Shown here: piece after piece, positions 16,977 through 26,381 of the stretch
Position numbering within the stretch: the first letter of the stretch is position 1
Layout of the letters: every line of letters starts with the position of its first letter
Assembly (NCBI GenBank): GCA_964535305.1
Contig: CAZHTF010000006.1
Coordinates: 21,691 to 85,690 of the forward strand
Origin: CAZHTF01 sp964535305
GTDB taxonomy: Bacteria > Planctomycetota > Phycisphaerae > UBA1845 > Fen-1342
DNA: 64,000 nt
Direction of reading: 5' to 3'
Position numbers and translations under genes: made by a program
The notes under the pieces: generated by a model
What the model saw: the letters and a program-made list of their open reading frames with translations, nothing else
Database searches by the model: none
Told to the model about the DNA's origin: nothing

Positions 16977-18272
16977 ATGCTTCTGCGTACGCTGCTCTCG
17001 CGCGAGCTGATTGCGCTGGGCATCCATAATCTGCACACGCACCGGCTACGCTCGCTGCTGACGGCGCTGGGGATCATTTTCGGCGTCGGCGCGGTGATCT
17101 GCATGCTGAGCATCGGCGAAGCCGCATCCGCCGAGCAGCTCGAGAGCATTCGCCTGCTGGGCAGTCGCAACATCATTCTGCGCAGCATCGAGCCGCAGAC
17201 GCCGCAGCAGGCCCGCGAATCCACCTCGATGGTCAAGGCCTACGGCCTGACCTCGGCGGACATCGAGCGGCTGTCGGCGTTGCCGAACGTGAAGGATGTG
17301 GTGCGGATGCGCGAGGTCGCCGACGCACTAACGTACTCGGCCCAAAAGTTCACCGGCTCGGTACTGGGCACCAGCGAGAATTACTTCAGCGTCGTGAGCC
17401 TGAGCATCGCCCGCGGGCGGGCGCTCACCGCAGCGGACGGCCTGACCGGTCAGAAAGTCTGCGTAATCGGGGCTGAAGTTGCACGGCAGTTGTTCAAGCT
17501 CGACGACCCGATCGGCGCGCATGTCACGGTCATCAGCCGCGCCAGCGGCAGCGTACCCTACCAGGTCGTGGGAATTCTGGCCGATGTGGTCGCGGCTGGT
17601 TCACCGGCGCGCGGCAAGGGCATGCGCGACATCAACCGCGACGTGTACATCCCGCTGGCGACCGCCGACCTGCGCTACGGCGATCTGAAGGTGCGATTCG
17701 CCAGCGGGTCGCGCGAGATGAAGCAGGTGCAATTCAGCGACGTGTATTTGAACGTGACCGAAGAAGAGCGCGTCGTGCACGTCTCAAAGCTCGCAGAACG
17801 CGTGTTGGCGTCGGCGCATACGACGCAGGACTACGAGATCGTCGTGCCGCTCGAGCTGCTGCAGCAGGCCGAGCAGAACAAGCGCGTCTGGCAGATCGTG
17901 CTCGGCAGCATCGCCGGCATCTCGCTGCTGGTCGGCGGCATCGGCATCATGAACATCATGCTCGCTTCGGTCACGGAGCGCACGCGCGAGATCGGCATCC
18001 GCCGCGCGCTGGGCGCCAAGCGTTATCACATCACGGCGCAGTTTCTGATTGAGACGGTAATCCTGAGCGTCTCGGGCGGCGTCATCGGGATTTTCCTGGG
18101 CGTGGGCTTCGCGCGGGTGGTCACGTTCTTCGCCGAGTTCGACACGATCGTCTCGTGGTGGTCGGTGGTGCTGAGCTTCCTGGTTTCGGTGATGATCGGC
18201 ATCGGCTTTGGGTTGTATCCGGCGCGTGCCGCGGCACGTCTAGATCCGATCGAGGCGCTGCGATACGAATAG
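16977..18272 (+). CDS. MacB/FtsX-type ABC transporter permease
   Basis: A 431-residue inner-membrane protein with the classic MacB topology: one N-terminal membrane helix (about 23-45, preceded by 'RLRSLLTALGIIFGVG'), a large periplasmic MacB-PCD domain, and three C-terminal helices forming the FtsX domain, with the signature 'ERTREIGIRRALGAKRYHI'. Such permeases move lipoproteins, peptides or drugs, or transmit mechanical signals, with a separate ATPase. No ATPase or periplasmic adaptor gene lies nearby, so its partner is encoded elsewhere. Confidence 0.9.
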   Translation: MLLRTLLSRELIALGIHNLHTHRLRSLLTALGIIFGVGAVICMLSIGEAASAEQLESIRLLGSRNIILRSIEPQTPQQARESTSMVKAYGLTSADIERLSALPNVKDVVRMREVADALTYSAQKFTGSVLGTSENYFSVVSLSIARGRALTAADGLTGQKVCVIGAEVARQLFKLDDPIGAHVTVISRASGSVPYQVVGILADVVAAGSPARGKGMRDINRDVYIPLATADLRYGDLKVRFASGSREMKQVQFSDVYLNVTEEERVVHVSKLAERVLASAHTTQDYEIVVPLELLQQAEQNKRVWQIVLGSIAGISLLVGGIGIMNIMLASVTERTREIGIRRALGAKRYHITAQFLIETVILSVSGGVIGIFLGVGFARVVTFFAEFDTIVSWWSVVLSFLVSVMIGIGFGLYPARAAARLDPIEALRYE

Positions 18273-18338
18273 CGCAGCGGGTATATCGGTCGCAGTGCGG
18301 ATTTCGCGCGAAATGCGATTTCCTGCGCTTGACTCATC

Positions 18339-18367
18339 TTGCATGCCCACTTGGCGTAGGTTATACT
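18339..18367 (+). promoter_or_regulatory. Sigma-70 promoter for the sigma factor gene
   Basis: TTGCAT (18339-18344), exactly 17 bases, then TATACT (18362-18367; five of six consensus positions). Transcription from about 18374 gives a leader of roughly 205 bases before the sigma factor start. The 305-base interval from 18273 to 18577 holds no other gene. Confidence 0.65.
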
Positions 18368-18577
18368 CCTTTCGAATAGGCTCCCCGATAGGTAGCCGAA
18401 CGCTGATAGCCGCACTGGAACGCTCCCCTCCAGTTGTCAGCATTCGGAGTCACCACTTGGTTAGTGCGTCCGTGTGAATCCATTCGGTTCCGCGCGCTGC
18501 TTCTTTTGCCGCGGCTCCGTGTGGTCGGAGAGGGTCTGCCCAGTGCGATTCTGGGTTTACAGGTAGGGGAAGCACGA

Positions 18578-19624
18578 ATGCTGCCGGCCGCAAGCAACAC
18601 CGCCATGACGAGTACGAATCCGCCCCTGACGACCGCCGTCACGACGCCCGGTACTACGTCGGTCGTCAAGCTCGAGCCCCAGGCGCGCCTGCCGGGCGCA
18701 GCCGTGTTAGGCACGCTCTCGCACGCGGAACAGCGCGTCTTGAAGCGCCGCCTGCTCGAGCCGGTCGAATGCGTCTACGACCCGCAATTCGACGAGCGCG
18801 GCGCCGAGGCGCTCTTCAGCATTCCGGTGCTGCGGCTGGAAGAGTCGCGCGCCAAGAAGAAGCCGCGTCGCGGCGATCAGAACGACGACAGCGGCATCGA
18901 CCTGTTCGCCAGCCCCGCCCCGGCGCACACCGCCGACGCGGAGCGGGCCGTCTTTCTGCGGCTGAATTACGCGCGCTACCGCATCATCAACATCCTGCGG
19001 CAGTTTGAGGGCAAGCGCCTGACTCCCGAGGCCGCGCAGCAAGTTCTGCACTGGCAGCAGATTTCGGCGGAAACGCGGGCCGAGATCGTGCGTGCCAACG
19101 TGGCGCTGGTGCTGGCGATGGTCAAGCGCACCAAGATTACCGCGGTCGATCAGTCCGACCTGATCAGCGAAGGCAACCTGGCCCTGCTGCGGGCAGTAGA
19201 CAAGTTTGACTGCTCGCGCGGCTTCAAATTCAGCACCTACGCCTGCCGCGCGATCCTGAAAGCCTTCTCGCGCGTCGCGACGCGCACCGCTCGCTATCGC
19301 GGCCACTTCCCGACCGAGTTTGACCCGACGCTCGAGCGCGGCGACATCCAGCACAACAACCGCAGAAACGTCGAGGGCGATTGCCTGGAAGAGCTCAAGT
19401 CGATCCTGGGCAGCAACCTGGCGAACCTCAACGATGTTGAGCAGCGTGTCATTCGCGCCCGCTTCGCACTCGATGACGCTAACCCGGAGACCGAGGTCAA
19501 CGCGAAGACGCTAGAGGAAGTCGGCGAACTGATCGGCGTCACCAAGGAACGGGTTCGCCAGATCCAGAACAAGGCCCTCGGCAAGCTCCGTTCCGTCCTC
19601 GAGGACGGACTCTTCGCGAGCTAG
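18578..19624 (+). CDS. RNA polymerase sigma-70 family factor, planctomycete type
   Basis: A 348-residue sigma factor. After a Thr/Pro-rich N-terminus and an acidic/basic linker, region 2 contains NVALVLAMVKRT, DLISEGNLALLRAVDKFD and FKFSTYACRAILKAF (core binding and -10 recognition). Region 3 is replaced by a short linker, and region 4 carries the helix-turn-helix TLEEVGELIGVTKERVRQIQ for -35 contact. The domain set is closer to primary/alternative group 3 factors of planctomycetes than to ECF factors. ATG 18578 follows AGGGGA. A strong promoter and long leader suggest high expression. Confidence 0.92.
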   Translation: MLPAASNTAMTSTNPPLTTAVTTPGTTSVVKLEPQARLPGAAVLGTLSHAEQRVLKRRLLEPVECVYDPQFDERGAEALFSIPVLRLEESRAKKKPRRGDQNDDSGIDLFASPAPAHTADAERAVFLRLNYARYRIINILRQFEGKRLTPEAAQQVLHWQQISAETRAEIVRANVALVLAMVKRTKITAVDQSDLISEGNLALLRAVDKFDCSRGFKFSTYACRAILKAFSRVATRTARYRGHFPTEFDPTLERGDIQHNNRRNVEGDCLEELKSILGSNLANLNDVEQRVIRARFALDDANPETEVNAKTLEEVGELIGVTKERVRQIQNKALGKLRSVLEDGLFAS

Positions 19625-19952
19625 GTCCGCGCCAGCGGCACGGCGGTTTCGGCAAACGCCGGGCGCGCCAGACCAGCAAGCTCCTTCTGCACCCGCCGCG
19701 CAGCGCGCGAGCAGCGCTGCGCNNNNNNNNNNCCCCCCCCCCCCCCCCCCGATTCCGACGAGATCGCGCAACTCTCGAACCGATAATAAACTGCGCGCCA
19801 ATCCACCAGTTGACTTTTTCGCGTCCCCGTCGCTACGCTTTTGTGGAAGAGGGAAGCGCCGCTTCGTCTGTCTGCTCGCAATCGCCTCAGAGAACAGTGC
19901 GAACGTGGCCGGCTACCCGGGGCCGATGCGGCCGGGACGCTGAGACTACCGC
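19625..19952. other. Intergenic region with assembly gap and poly-C run
   Basis: This 328-base stretch has 10 N (19723-19732) followed by exactly 18 C (19733-19750), a scaffold join with a homopolymer artefact. The sides show no ORF, repeat or RNA signature that I can support. Any gene spanning the join would be invisible. Confidence 0.85.
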
Positions 19953-20621
19953 GTGGAACGTACGTTCCTGGAATCTGAATTCCTGGCCAGGCTTCGACCG
20001 CTGCTGGTCGCCGGCCAGATCGCGGACGCGCTCCCCGCGCTGCGCGGCGAATTTTCCGCCCCAATTTTGAGCACATTCCTCGCAAGCAAGGATCTAGACG
20101 TCGTCGATAGCGCCATCCGCGGCCTGGGCCTGGTTGGCGATACATCGCACTGTGATGAACTCGTGCCCTACCTCGCCGGCGACGATGATCGCCTGGCCGG
20201 CTCTGCTGAAGACGCGCTTTGGCGGCTTTGGATGCGTGCCGGCAGCCCGGACGGCAACGCGGCGCTGGCGCGTGCCGTGCGTTTCATCCAGAACGAACAA
20301 TTCCATCAGGCCGAGCTGACGCTGAGCGCCCTGACCACCAGCGAGCCGGATTTCGCCGAGGCCCATCACCAGCGCGGCCTGGCGCTGAGCCTGCTCGAGC
20401 GGCTGGACGACGCGCTGCTCGCGACGCGACGGGCGCTTCGGCTGAACGCAAACCACTTTGCCGCCGCCGCCGAGCTTGGCCACCAGCACCTGATGCGGAG
20501 TGAGTTCAGCGCCGCGCTGCGGTACTATCGACGCTCGCTGCAGATCAACCCGCGCCAGCCGGAGCTGCGCGATGCGATCCCGCAGTTGGAAGCGGCGGTG
20601 CGGCGTTCCGCGGTAGCCTGA
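19953..20621 (+). CDS. HEAT/TPR repeat protein
   Basis: A 222-residue soluble protein. The first 90 residues form HEAT-like helices (for example DVVDSAIRGLGLVGDTSH), and the rest form three TPR units with the usual spacing ('FAEAHHQRGLALSLLERLDDAL', split in two helices, then 'AAALRYYRRSLQINPRQP'-type). Such proteins are scaffolds; no enzyme domain is seen. It starts at GTG 19953 and lies directly upstream of nadD, 75 bases apart. Confidence 0.8.
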   Translation: MERTFLESEFLARLRPLLVAGQIADALPALRGEFSAPILSTFLASKDLDVVDSAIRGLGLVGDTSHCDELVPYLAGDDDRLAGSAEDALWRLWMRAGSPDGNAALARAVRFIQNEQFHQAELTLSALTTSEPDFAEAHHQRGLALSLLERLDDALLATRRALRLNANHFAAAAELGHQHLMRSEFSAALRYYRRSLQINPRQPELRDAIPQLEAAVRRSAVA

Positions 20622-20696
20622 TTCGCCCAGCGGAGCATTCGCCGCGAGGCCAGGCTTGCCGAGCGGGCGTCAAGCCGCCACATCTGAGAAGCATGC

Positions 20697-21362
20697 GTGT
20701 CCGCAGTACTCCTCTTTGGCGGTTCGTTTGACCCGATTCACGTCGGGCACGTCGGTGTGGCGCAAGCCGCCGCGGAACGACTGCGCGCCGAGCGCGTGCT
20801 GCTCATCCCGGCCGCCATTCCGCCGCACAAGCAGAACCATCAACTCGCGTCCGCGGCCCACCGGCTGGCGATGTGCCGGCTGGCGGTCGCGGGCGATCCG
20901 CTCTTTGAAGTCAGCGATTGGGAGCTCAGCCGCAGCGGCCCGAGCTACACCTTGCATACGGTGCTGCACTTTCGCGCGGCGTTGCCCGGGTGGCGCCTAT
21001 TCTGGCTGATCGGGATGGACAGCCTCGCCGAGCTGGCGACGTGGCATCGCGCGGCGGAGCTGGCGGACGCGTGCGAGTTGGTCACTGTTCGCCGGCCGGG
21101 TCAAATGCTGCCCGACCTGGCGGGCGCGCTGAGCGGCGTGCTGAGTGCCGAACAGATCGCGCGGCTGCTTGAACAGGTGCTGGATACGCCGACGTTCGAT
21201 ATCAGCGCCACGCAGATCCGCGCGCGCGTGCAGGCTGGGTCGAGTCTGGAGGGAATGGTCGCGCCGGCCGTCGCCGAGTACATCGCGCAACACAGGCTAT
21301 ATCTAGCCAGGTCCGCGACTACGGCCGCGGCGCATCCGCGCCCTGGCTGTGGCGGCGGATGA
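20697..21362 (+). CDS. nadD: Nicotinate-nucleotide adenylyltransferase NadD
   Basis: A 221-residue nucleotidyltransferase joining nicotinate mononucleotide and ATP to deamido-NAD in the NAD pathway. It has the N-terminal GGSFDPIHVGHV with the conserved HxGH, the second-strand 'IPAAIPPHKQ', the NadD signature GPSYTLHTV, and the C-terminal SATQIRARV (the (S/T)xxxR motif). The last 20 residues overlap the convergent STN-domain gene. Start is a GTG. Confidence 0.95.
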   Translation: MSAVLLFGGSFDPIHVGHVGVAQAAAERLRAERVLLIPAAIPPHKQNHQLASAAHRLAMCRLAVAGDPLFEVSDWELSRSGPSYTLHTVLHFRAALPGWRLFWLIGMDSLAELATWHRAAELADACELVTVRRPGQMLPDLAGALSGVLSAEQIARLLEQVLDTPTFDISATQIRARVQAGSSLEGMVAPAVAEYIAQHRLYLARSATTAAAHPRPGCGGG

Positions 21363-22482
21363 TTTCGCGCAGTGCCTGGGCCGCCGGCTCGGGCAGATCC
21401 TCGCCGGTCACGGGCAGCAACACCACGCGGCCATCGACCATGATGCTCACATACGCAAGCACCTCGCCGCGCGGTCCCGACGGCTCCGTGAGCGCCGTAG
21501 TCGGCTCCGCGCGCGAAGCGGCCGCCGTGCCGGCGACCTGCGCCGCGCGGGCGGCCGAAAGCCGCACCGCCGATTCGGTCACTTCGTAGCGCAGCCCAGT
21601 CACGCCGCAGATGCGTTCGAGCAAGGCGCGGGCGCTGACGCGGCGATGCACCAGGTCGACGACGCGCTCGCGCGCCCCGACCTGCCGCAGCACCCCGGGC
21701 TCGAATTCGATCGGTACGCCGGATTGCCGCGCGATTTCGGTCAGAACCGCGTCTAGCGGCGTGCGCTCGAATTTCACGTCCAGCGGCCGGTCGAGCCGGC
21801 GGTTGATGTCTTCGCGCCGCGAGGAGAACACAATCTCGTCGCCGTCGGGGGTCCAGACCCAGCCCAGCAAGCGCGCGACTTCATCGAGCTGCCGCAGCGC
21901 GTGCGGCCCGCGGAATTGACGCATGGCCCGCTCGAACTGCTCCTGCGGGTTGCCGGCGGGATCGACCCGGAATTGCAGGCGAATTTCGCGATTCTGCAGC
22001 ACCTGCGCCCAGGGTCCGCTGGCGAGCCGCTCGAGCAGGGCCGTCTCCTGCACCGTCAACTTGCGGCCCAGCCGCTCCAACAGCGGTCCGGGCTTGATGC
22101 GGACCTTGTCCTTTTCGACGACGATCGTCAGCCCCAGGCCGTTGAACGCCTGCGTGAGCGCCTGTCGCGCCGAAAGATCGTGCATCACGAATGAGATGCG
22201 CGTATCGTCGCCGTAGGGCATGAGCGCCAACACGTCGTCATCGATCTCGAATTCGAGCTTGGTCTCGTCCTCGAGCTCGTCGAGTGCTTTCTTGAACGGC
22301 TGATTGACGATCTGAATTCGGCGCACCGGCTGATCCAGCGCCCGCTCGACACGTTCGCTGTCGGACTGTGCCGCGGCAGGCGTCGCTGCCGCCCAGAGGC
22401 ACAGCAGCAGCAGGCCCGCAGCGCGGCCCGAATGTGAGAACCGAAGCTCGACGCGCCGCCGTCCCATTCGAAGCTCACTCAT
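21319..22482 (-). CDS. Exported STN/secretin-N-like domain protein of an ECF sigma operon
   Basis: A 387-residue exported protein with signal peptide (about 1-38, LLLLCLWAAATPAAAQ). It has two STN-like repeats: residues about 55-115 ('IQIVNQPFKKALDELEDETK' start and 'ARQALTQAFNGLGLTIVV') and again about 250-320 ('VKFERTPLDAVLTEIARQSG', 'ARALLERICGVTGLRYEV'). STN domains occur at the N-terminus of TonB transducers and secretins. ATG 22482 overlaps the anti-sigma stop (TGATG). It probably sits in the periplasm as the sensory partner of the anti-sigma factor; that role is inferred from the operon. Confidence 0.85.
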   Translation of the reverse strand: MSELRMGRRRVELRFSHSGRAAGLLLLCLWAAATPAAAQSDSERVERALDQPVRRIQIVNQPFKKALDELEDETKLEFEIDDDVLALMPYGDDTRISFVMHDLSARQALTQAFNGLGLTIVVEKDKVRIKPGPLLERLGRKLTVQETALLERLASGPWAQVLQNREIRLQFRVDPAGNPQEQFERAMRQFRGPHALRQLDEVARLLGWVWTPDGDEIVFSSRREDINRRLDRPLDVKFERTPLDAVLTEIARQSGVPIEFEPGVLRQVGARERVVDLVHRRVSARALLERICGVTGLRYEVTESAVRLSAARAAQVAGTAAASRAEPTTALTEPSGPRGEVLAYVSIMVDGRVVLLPVTGEDLPEPAAQALREIIRRHSQGADAPRP

Positions 22483-23162
22483 CACAGCCCCGCGCTCGCG
22501 TCCGCCGCTGCCGGCGAAATGATCAGGAAGATTTCTTCGGACGCGTCGGCGTCGTCCGCCGCGCCCGCCGCCAAGGGCAAATCCGCCAGCGGCTCGATTC
22601 GTGCGAAGGATACGCCCGTCGCGGCCAACGGCGCTGGGTCGGCCTCGACGCGTGCCAGCGCCACGCCGCGCGCTAGCGGCGTGCCGCGCGGCTGGCCGGA
22701 ATTCTGCGGCTGCGGTGCGGCCTGCCAGACCAGCATCAGCGCCAGGGCAGCGGCGACCGCGCCGATCGTCCCAATGCCGCGCCAGTGCCGAGCGCGGCGC
22801 GCCGTTGCGTCGTGCGCGACCGCTGCTGAAATCCGCGTGACCAGCCGCTGCCAATCCACGGGCGGCAGCTCGGCCAAGTTTGCGAGCGCCTGATCCAGCC
22901 GCGCGTCGGCACGCGGCAGCGGCTCGACCGCGCGGACCGCCTGCGCTGTGCGCGCCGCCAGCGTCGCCCAATTGAGCTGTTCTTCGCGCGGCAGTGACTG
23001 CGTCAGCGCCTGCACCGTGCACCAGCGCCGCGCCAGCGTCCGCAACGCCGGATCTGCCTGCATGGCGGCATCGATGCGGGCCCGCAGCCCGACATCCGCC
23101 GGGTCGCACAGCCAATCGCTCAGCCAGCGCTCAAACTGCTCGTGCGGCACGCCGCGCTCCAC
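22482..23162 (-). CDS. Anti-sigma-factor-like single-pass membrane protein
   Basis: A 226-residue protein with a cytoplasmic N-terminal helical half (with the FecR/RsiW-like 'ADPALRTLARRW' pattern), one membrane helix at about 129-148 (GTIGAVAAALALMLVW) and a short periplasmic tail rich in Ala/Asp ending in EIFLIISPA. No zinc HxxxCxxC motif is seen, so it is not a classical ZAS anti-sigma factor. It begins at GTG 23162, three bases after the ECF sigma stop, and overlaps the next gene by ATGA. Position and topology support an anti-sigma role. Confidence 0.75.
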   Translation of the reverse strand: MERGVPHEQFERWLSDWLCDPADVGLRARIDAAMQADPALRTLARRWCTVQALTQSLPREEQLNWATLAARTAQAVRAVEPLPRADARLDQALANLAELPPVDWQRLVTRISAAVAHDATARRARHWRGIGTIGAVAAALALMLVWQAAPQPQNSGQPRGTPLARGVALARVEADPAPLAATGVSFARIEPLADLPLAAGAADDADASEEIFLIISPAAADASAGL

Positions 23163-23165
23163 GCT

Positions 23166-23792
23166 TCAGAGAAAGTCTTCCAGGCGCTCCTTCAGTCGCT
23201 TGCGCGCCTGAAACACATGCCACTTTACGGCCTCGACGCTGCAGCCCATGATCGCCGCCACTTCCTTCTGCGGCATGTTCTCCACCGAAAAAAGCACCAG
23301 CGCCAATCGTTGCTGCTCGGGCAATTGCGCCAGCTCGCGTTGCATGCGGGCCGAAAGCTCGTTGGCCGCCAGCGCGGCGCCCGGCTGCTGATCCGAATGG
23401 TCCGGCTCGGCCAAGCGATCCGAAAATGGCTGGTCCTCGATGATGCAATCGTCCAGCGAAAGCCGCGGACCGCCCACGGCGCGATCGCGGCGAAAGTTCA
23501 GCGACAGGTTCGTGACGATCCGCAGTAACCATCCGCCAAACCGATCCGGGTCTTCCAGCGTCTCGAGATTTCGAAATCCGCGAACGAACGCGTTCTGACA
23601 AACTTCCAAGGCGTCGTGCAGGTTCCCGACCAATCGATAGGCTACGGCCGTCGCACGCCGCTGGTGACGCTCGATCAACACGTCGAACGCCTCACGCTTT
23701 CCGTCGCGCGTCCGGCGAACAAGCTCCGCGTCGCTAAGCTCGGCCGTCGCCGGCCGCAGAGCATCAATCGAATCACCTGCCGCGTTAGACAC
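23166..23792 (-). CDS. ECF-subfamily RNA polymerase sigma factor
   Basis: A 208-residue ECF sigma factor. Region 2 runs from AFDVLIERHQRRATAVAYRL through DALEVCQNAFVRGFRNL and WLLRIVTNLSLNFRR; region 4 is LPEQQRLALVLFSVENM with the helix-turn-helix QKEVAAIMGCSVEAVKWHVF. Region 3 is absent, as in all ECF factors. I chose GTG 23792 because GAGG lies seven bases upstream; an in-frame GTG at 23915 is possible but adds 41 unconserved residues. It heads a three-gene operon with the anti-sigma-like protein and the STN protein. Confidence 0.9.
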   Translation of the reverse strand: MSNAAGDSIDALRPATAELSDAELVRRTRDGKREAFDVLIERHQRRATAVAYRLVGNLHDALEVCQNAFVRGFRNLETLEDPDRFGGWLLRIVTNLSLNFRRDRAVGGPRLSLDDCIIEDQPFSDRLAEPDHSDQQPGAALAANELSARMQRELAQLPEQQRLALVLFSVENMPQKEVAAIMGCSVEAVKWHVFQARKRLKERLEDFL

Positions 23793-24179
23793 GTAAGTGC
23801 CTCGAAGGTTGGGACTAAACCACACGCGCGGCGGGCCGGCCTCGGCGTCAGCAGCGTGCCGCGCGTCCCGGACGGTCAGCGACCGCGATTTATCGGCTTT
23901 CAACGCCGTAGCCACTACCTTCCGACGGGCAGATTCGCTGGGTTATTCAGCGGCGAACGAAAGACTCGCCCGCTGCGAGAAGCGAACAGCGCCTTGCGAC
24001 GAGCGAATGGTGAAGCTCACTTGGCCGCCGCTCGGGCGGCACGCGCGGAATCGGCTCCCTGTACGGATGCGCTTCCGCCCGGGAGAGCGGGCGAGATGCG
24101 ACGCGGCTGACGACGGTCAGAATCTGCGGAACGCAATCGTCGGTACCGCAATCTTGTCGCAAGGGCGCAAGCGCCGGCC
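23793..24179. other. Intergenic region between glnN and the ECF sigma operon
   Basis: This 387-base stretch lies downstream of glnN and upstream of the ECF sigma gene, both on the minus strand. A small hairpin GGCGC/AA/GCGCC (24164-24175) follows the glnN stop by five bases without a U tract, a weak terminator. I see no other gene or repeat. Confidence 0.5.
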
Positions 24180-26381
24180 TTACTTCAGGAACAGCAGCTC
24201 GCGATACGACGGCAGCGGCCACAGACTCGCCGGGACCTGCGCCTCGAGCTCATCAGCCCGCGCCCGCAGCTCGTCCATCAGCGGGCAGACCTTCAATTTC
24301 AGGTGCTTGGCGTGCTTGAGCGCGTCGTCCTCGTGCGCGCTCAGCCCGGCTTCGAGCTTGTCGATCGCTGCGATGAAGCGGTTCACCAGGCTCGCATAGT
24401 CCACAAACAGCTTGCGGACGACCTTGATGTCGCCACCAGCCTCCTCGCTCTCCGAGACCGTTTCTGCCAGCATGCCCTGGTGCCGCAGCGCCGCTGGCAG
24501 GATCATGGTCCGCGCGATCAGCACCATCTGCTCGGCTTCGATCGTGATCTGCTTGACGTACTTCTCCGTGAAGGCGTGCACACGGCTCTCGACTTCCGCC
24601 TTGCTCAGCACGTTGTACTTCTTGAAGAGCTCGATCGCCCGCGACGAACCCAGCACCGGCAGGGCCTCGACCGTGTTCCGCAGATGCGGCAAGCCGCGGC
24701 GATCCGCCTCGGTGTGCCAAGCCTTCGAGTAGTTGTCGCCGTTGAAGACGATTCGCTTGTGCTCCTTGACCAGCTTCTTCAGCAGCGCCCGCACGGCGGT
24801 TTCAAGCTTGGCCTTGCTTGGCTCGCGGCCGACGGCCTTCTCCAGCTCAGTGGCGATCACGTCCAGCGACTCGGCCACCATCGTGTTCAGCACTGTGTTG
24901 GGCCAGGCAGAGCTGGCCGACGCACCCACAGCGCGAAACTCGAACTTGTTGCCCGTGAACGCAAAGGGCGACGTGCGGTTGCGGTCGCCGGCATGCCGCG
25001 GCAGTTGAGGCAGCGTGTCGGCACCCAGGTCGATCGAGCCACCCTTCAGCGTGCGCTGCGCGGCGCCCTTCTCCAACTGCTCGATGATGTCGCTCAGCAT
25101 GTCGCCCAGGAAGATCGAGATGATCGCCGGCGGAGCCTCGTTCGCACCCAAACGGTGATCGTTGGCCGCCGAGGCGATCGCCGCCCGCAAGACGTCGGCG
25201 TACTTGTCGACGGCGCGCAGCACCGCGCACAGAAACACCAGGAACTGCGTGTTGGTGTGCGTCTCGTCCTGCGGATCCAGCAGGTTCACGCCCGTATTGG
25301 TGCACATCGACCAGTTGTTATGCTTGCCCGAGCCGTTGATGCCCGCGAACGGCTTCTCATGCAGGATCGCCTGCAACCCGAAGCGCGGCGCCACGCGCTT
25401 GAGCGTCTCCATCACCAGCATCTGGTGATCGCACGCCACGTTCGCATTCTCAAAAACCGGCGCAAGCTCGTACTGCCCGGGCGCCACTTCGTTGTGCCGC
25501 GTCTTCACCGGAACGCCCACGCGATACAGCTCGCGCTCGACTTCCGCCATATACGTCAGCACGCGCGTCGGAATCGAGCCGAAATAGTGATCTTCGAGCT
25601 GCTGCCCCTTCGGCGGACGAGCGCCAAATAGCGTACGGTCGCAGGTCACCAGGTCCGGCCGGGCGAAGTACAAATTGCGATCGACCAGGAAATACTCCTG
25701 CTCAGCCCCGACCGTCGTATACACCCGCGAAACGCCCGCATCTGTACCGAAGAGCTTCAAGATCCGCATTGCGTGCTTCGAGAGCGCCTCCATCGAGCGC
25801 AGCAGCGGCGTCTTCTTGTCCAGCGCCTCGCCGTTCCACGAAACGAACGCCGTCGGAATGCAAAGCGTCGCGCAATTCTCCGTCCGCAGCAGGAATGCGG
25901 GGCTGGTCGCGTCCCACGCGGTGTAGCCGCGGGCCTCAAACGTCGCTCGCAACCCGCCGGAAGGAAAGCTCGACGCATCCGGCTCGCCCTGCACCAGGTC
26001 CGCGCCGCTGAACGAGAACAACATGCCGCCGCGCCCATCCGGGACGATCAGCGAATCATGCTTCTCGGCGGTCAGGCCGGTGAGCGGCTGGAACCAGTGC
26101 GTGTAGTGCGTCGCGCCGCGCTCGATGGCCCAGTCCTTCATGGCGGCGGCGACCACGTCGGCCACGTGCGGGTCCAGCGGCTCGCCCAGGTCGAGTGTGC
26201 GCATCAGGGCCTTGAAGATGTTCTTTGGCAGGCGTTGCTGCATGACGCGTTCGCTGAACACGTCGGCCCCGAAGAGCGTCTCCATCCGCGGGTTGGTTTG
26301 CGGCTCACCGTTCCCGGAAGCGTCATTCCAGGTGGTGGCCGCCAGCACAGCTTCAAGCCGGGGATTGCTCGTCACTTCCAT
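24180..26381 (-). CDS. glnN: Glutamine synthetase type III (GlnN)
   Basis: A 733-residue cytoplasmic enzyme making glutamine from glutamate and ammonia with ATP. Length and sequence fit the GSIII family (about 720-730 residues), not GSI: 'VFSERVMQQRLPKNIFKALM' N-terminus, THWFQPLTG, AEKHDSLIVP, the ATP/Glu loop GINGSGKHNNWS, and GNKFEFRAVGAS near the active site. The last 150 residues are the family's helical C-terminal extension. ATG 26381 follows AAGAGGAG. Type III enzymes are typical in Bacteroidetes, cyanobacteria and planctomycetes. Confidence 0.95.
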   Translation of the reverse strand: MEVTSNPRLEAVLAATTWNDASGNGEPQTNPRMETLFGADVFSERVMQQRLPKNIFKALMRTLDLGEPLDPHVADVVAAAMKDWAIERGATHYTHWFQPLTGLTAEKHDSLIVPDGRGGMLFSFSGADLVQGEPDASSFPSGGLRATFEARGYTAWDATSPAFLLRTENCATLCIPTAFVSWNGEALDKKTPLLRSMEALSKHAMRILKLFGTDAGVSRVYTTVGAEQEYFLVDRNLYFARPDLVTCDRTLFGARPPKGQQLEDHYFGSIPTRVLTYMAEVERELYRVGVPVKTRHNEVAPGQYELAPVFENANVACDHQMLVMETLKRVAPRFGLQAILHEKPFAGINGSGKHNNWSMCTNTGVNLLDPQDETHTNTQFLVFLCAVLRAVDKYADVLRAAIASAANDHRLGANEAPPAIISIFLGDMLSDIIEQLEKGAAQRTLKGGSIDLGADTLPQLPRHAGDRNRTSPFAFTGNKFEFRAVGASASSAWPNTVLNTMVAESLDVIATELEKAVGREPSKAKLETAVRALLKKLVKEHKRIVFNGDNYSKAWHTEADRRGLPHLRNTVEALPVLGSSRAIELFKKYNVLSKAEVESRVHAFTEKYVKQITIEAEQMVLIARTMILPAALRHQGMLAETVSESEEAGGDIKVVRKLFVDYASLVNRFIAAIDKLEAGLSAHEDDALKHAKHLKLKVCPLMDELRARADELEAQVPASLWPLPSYRELLFLK

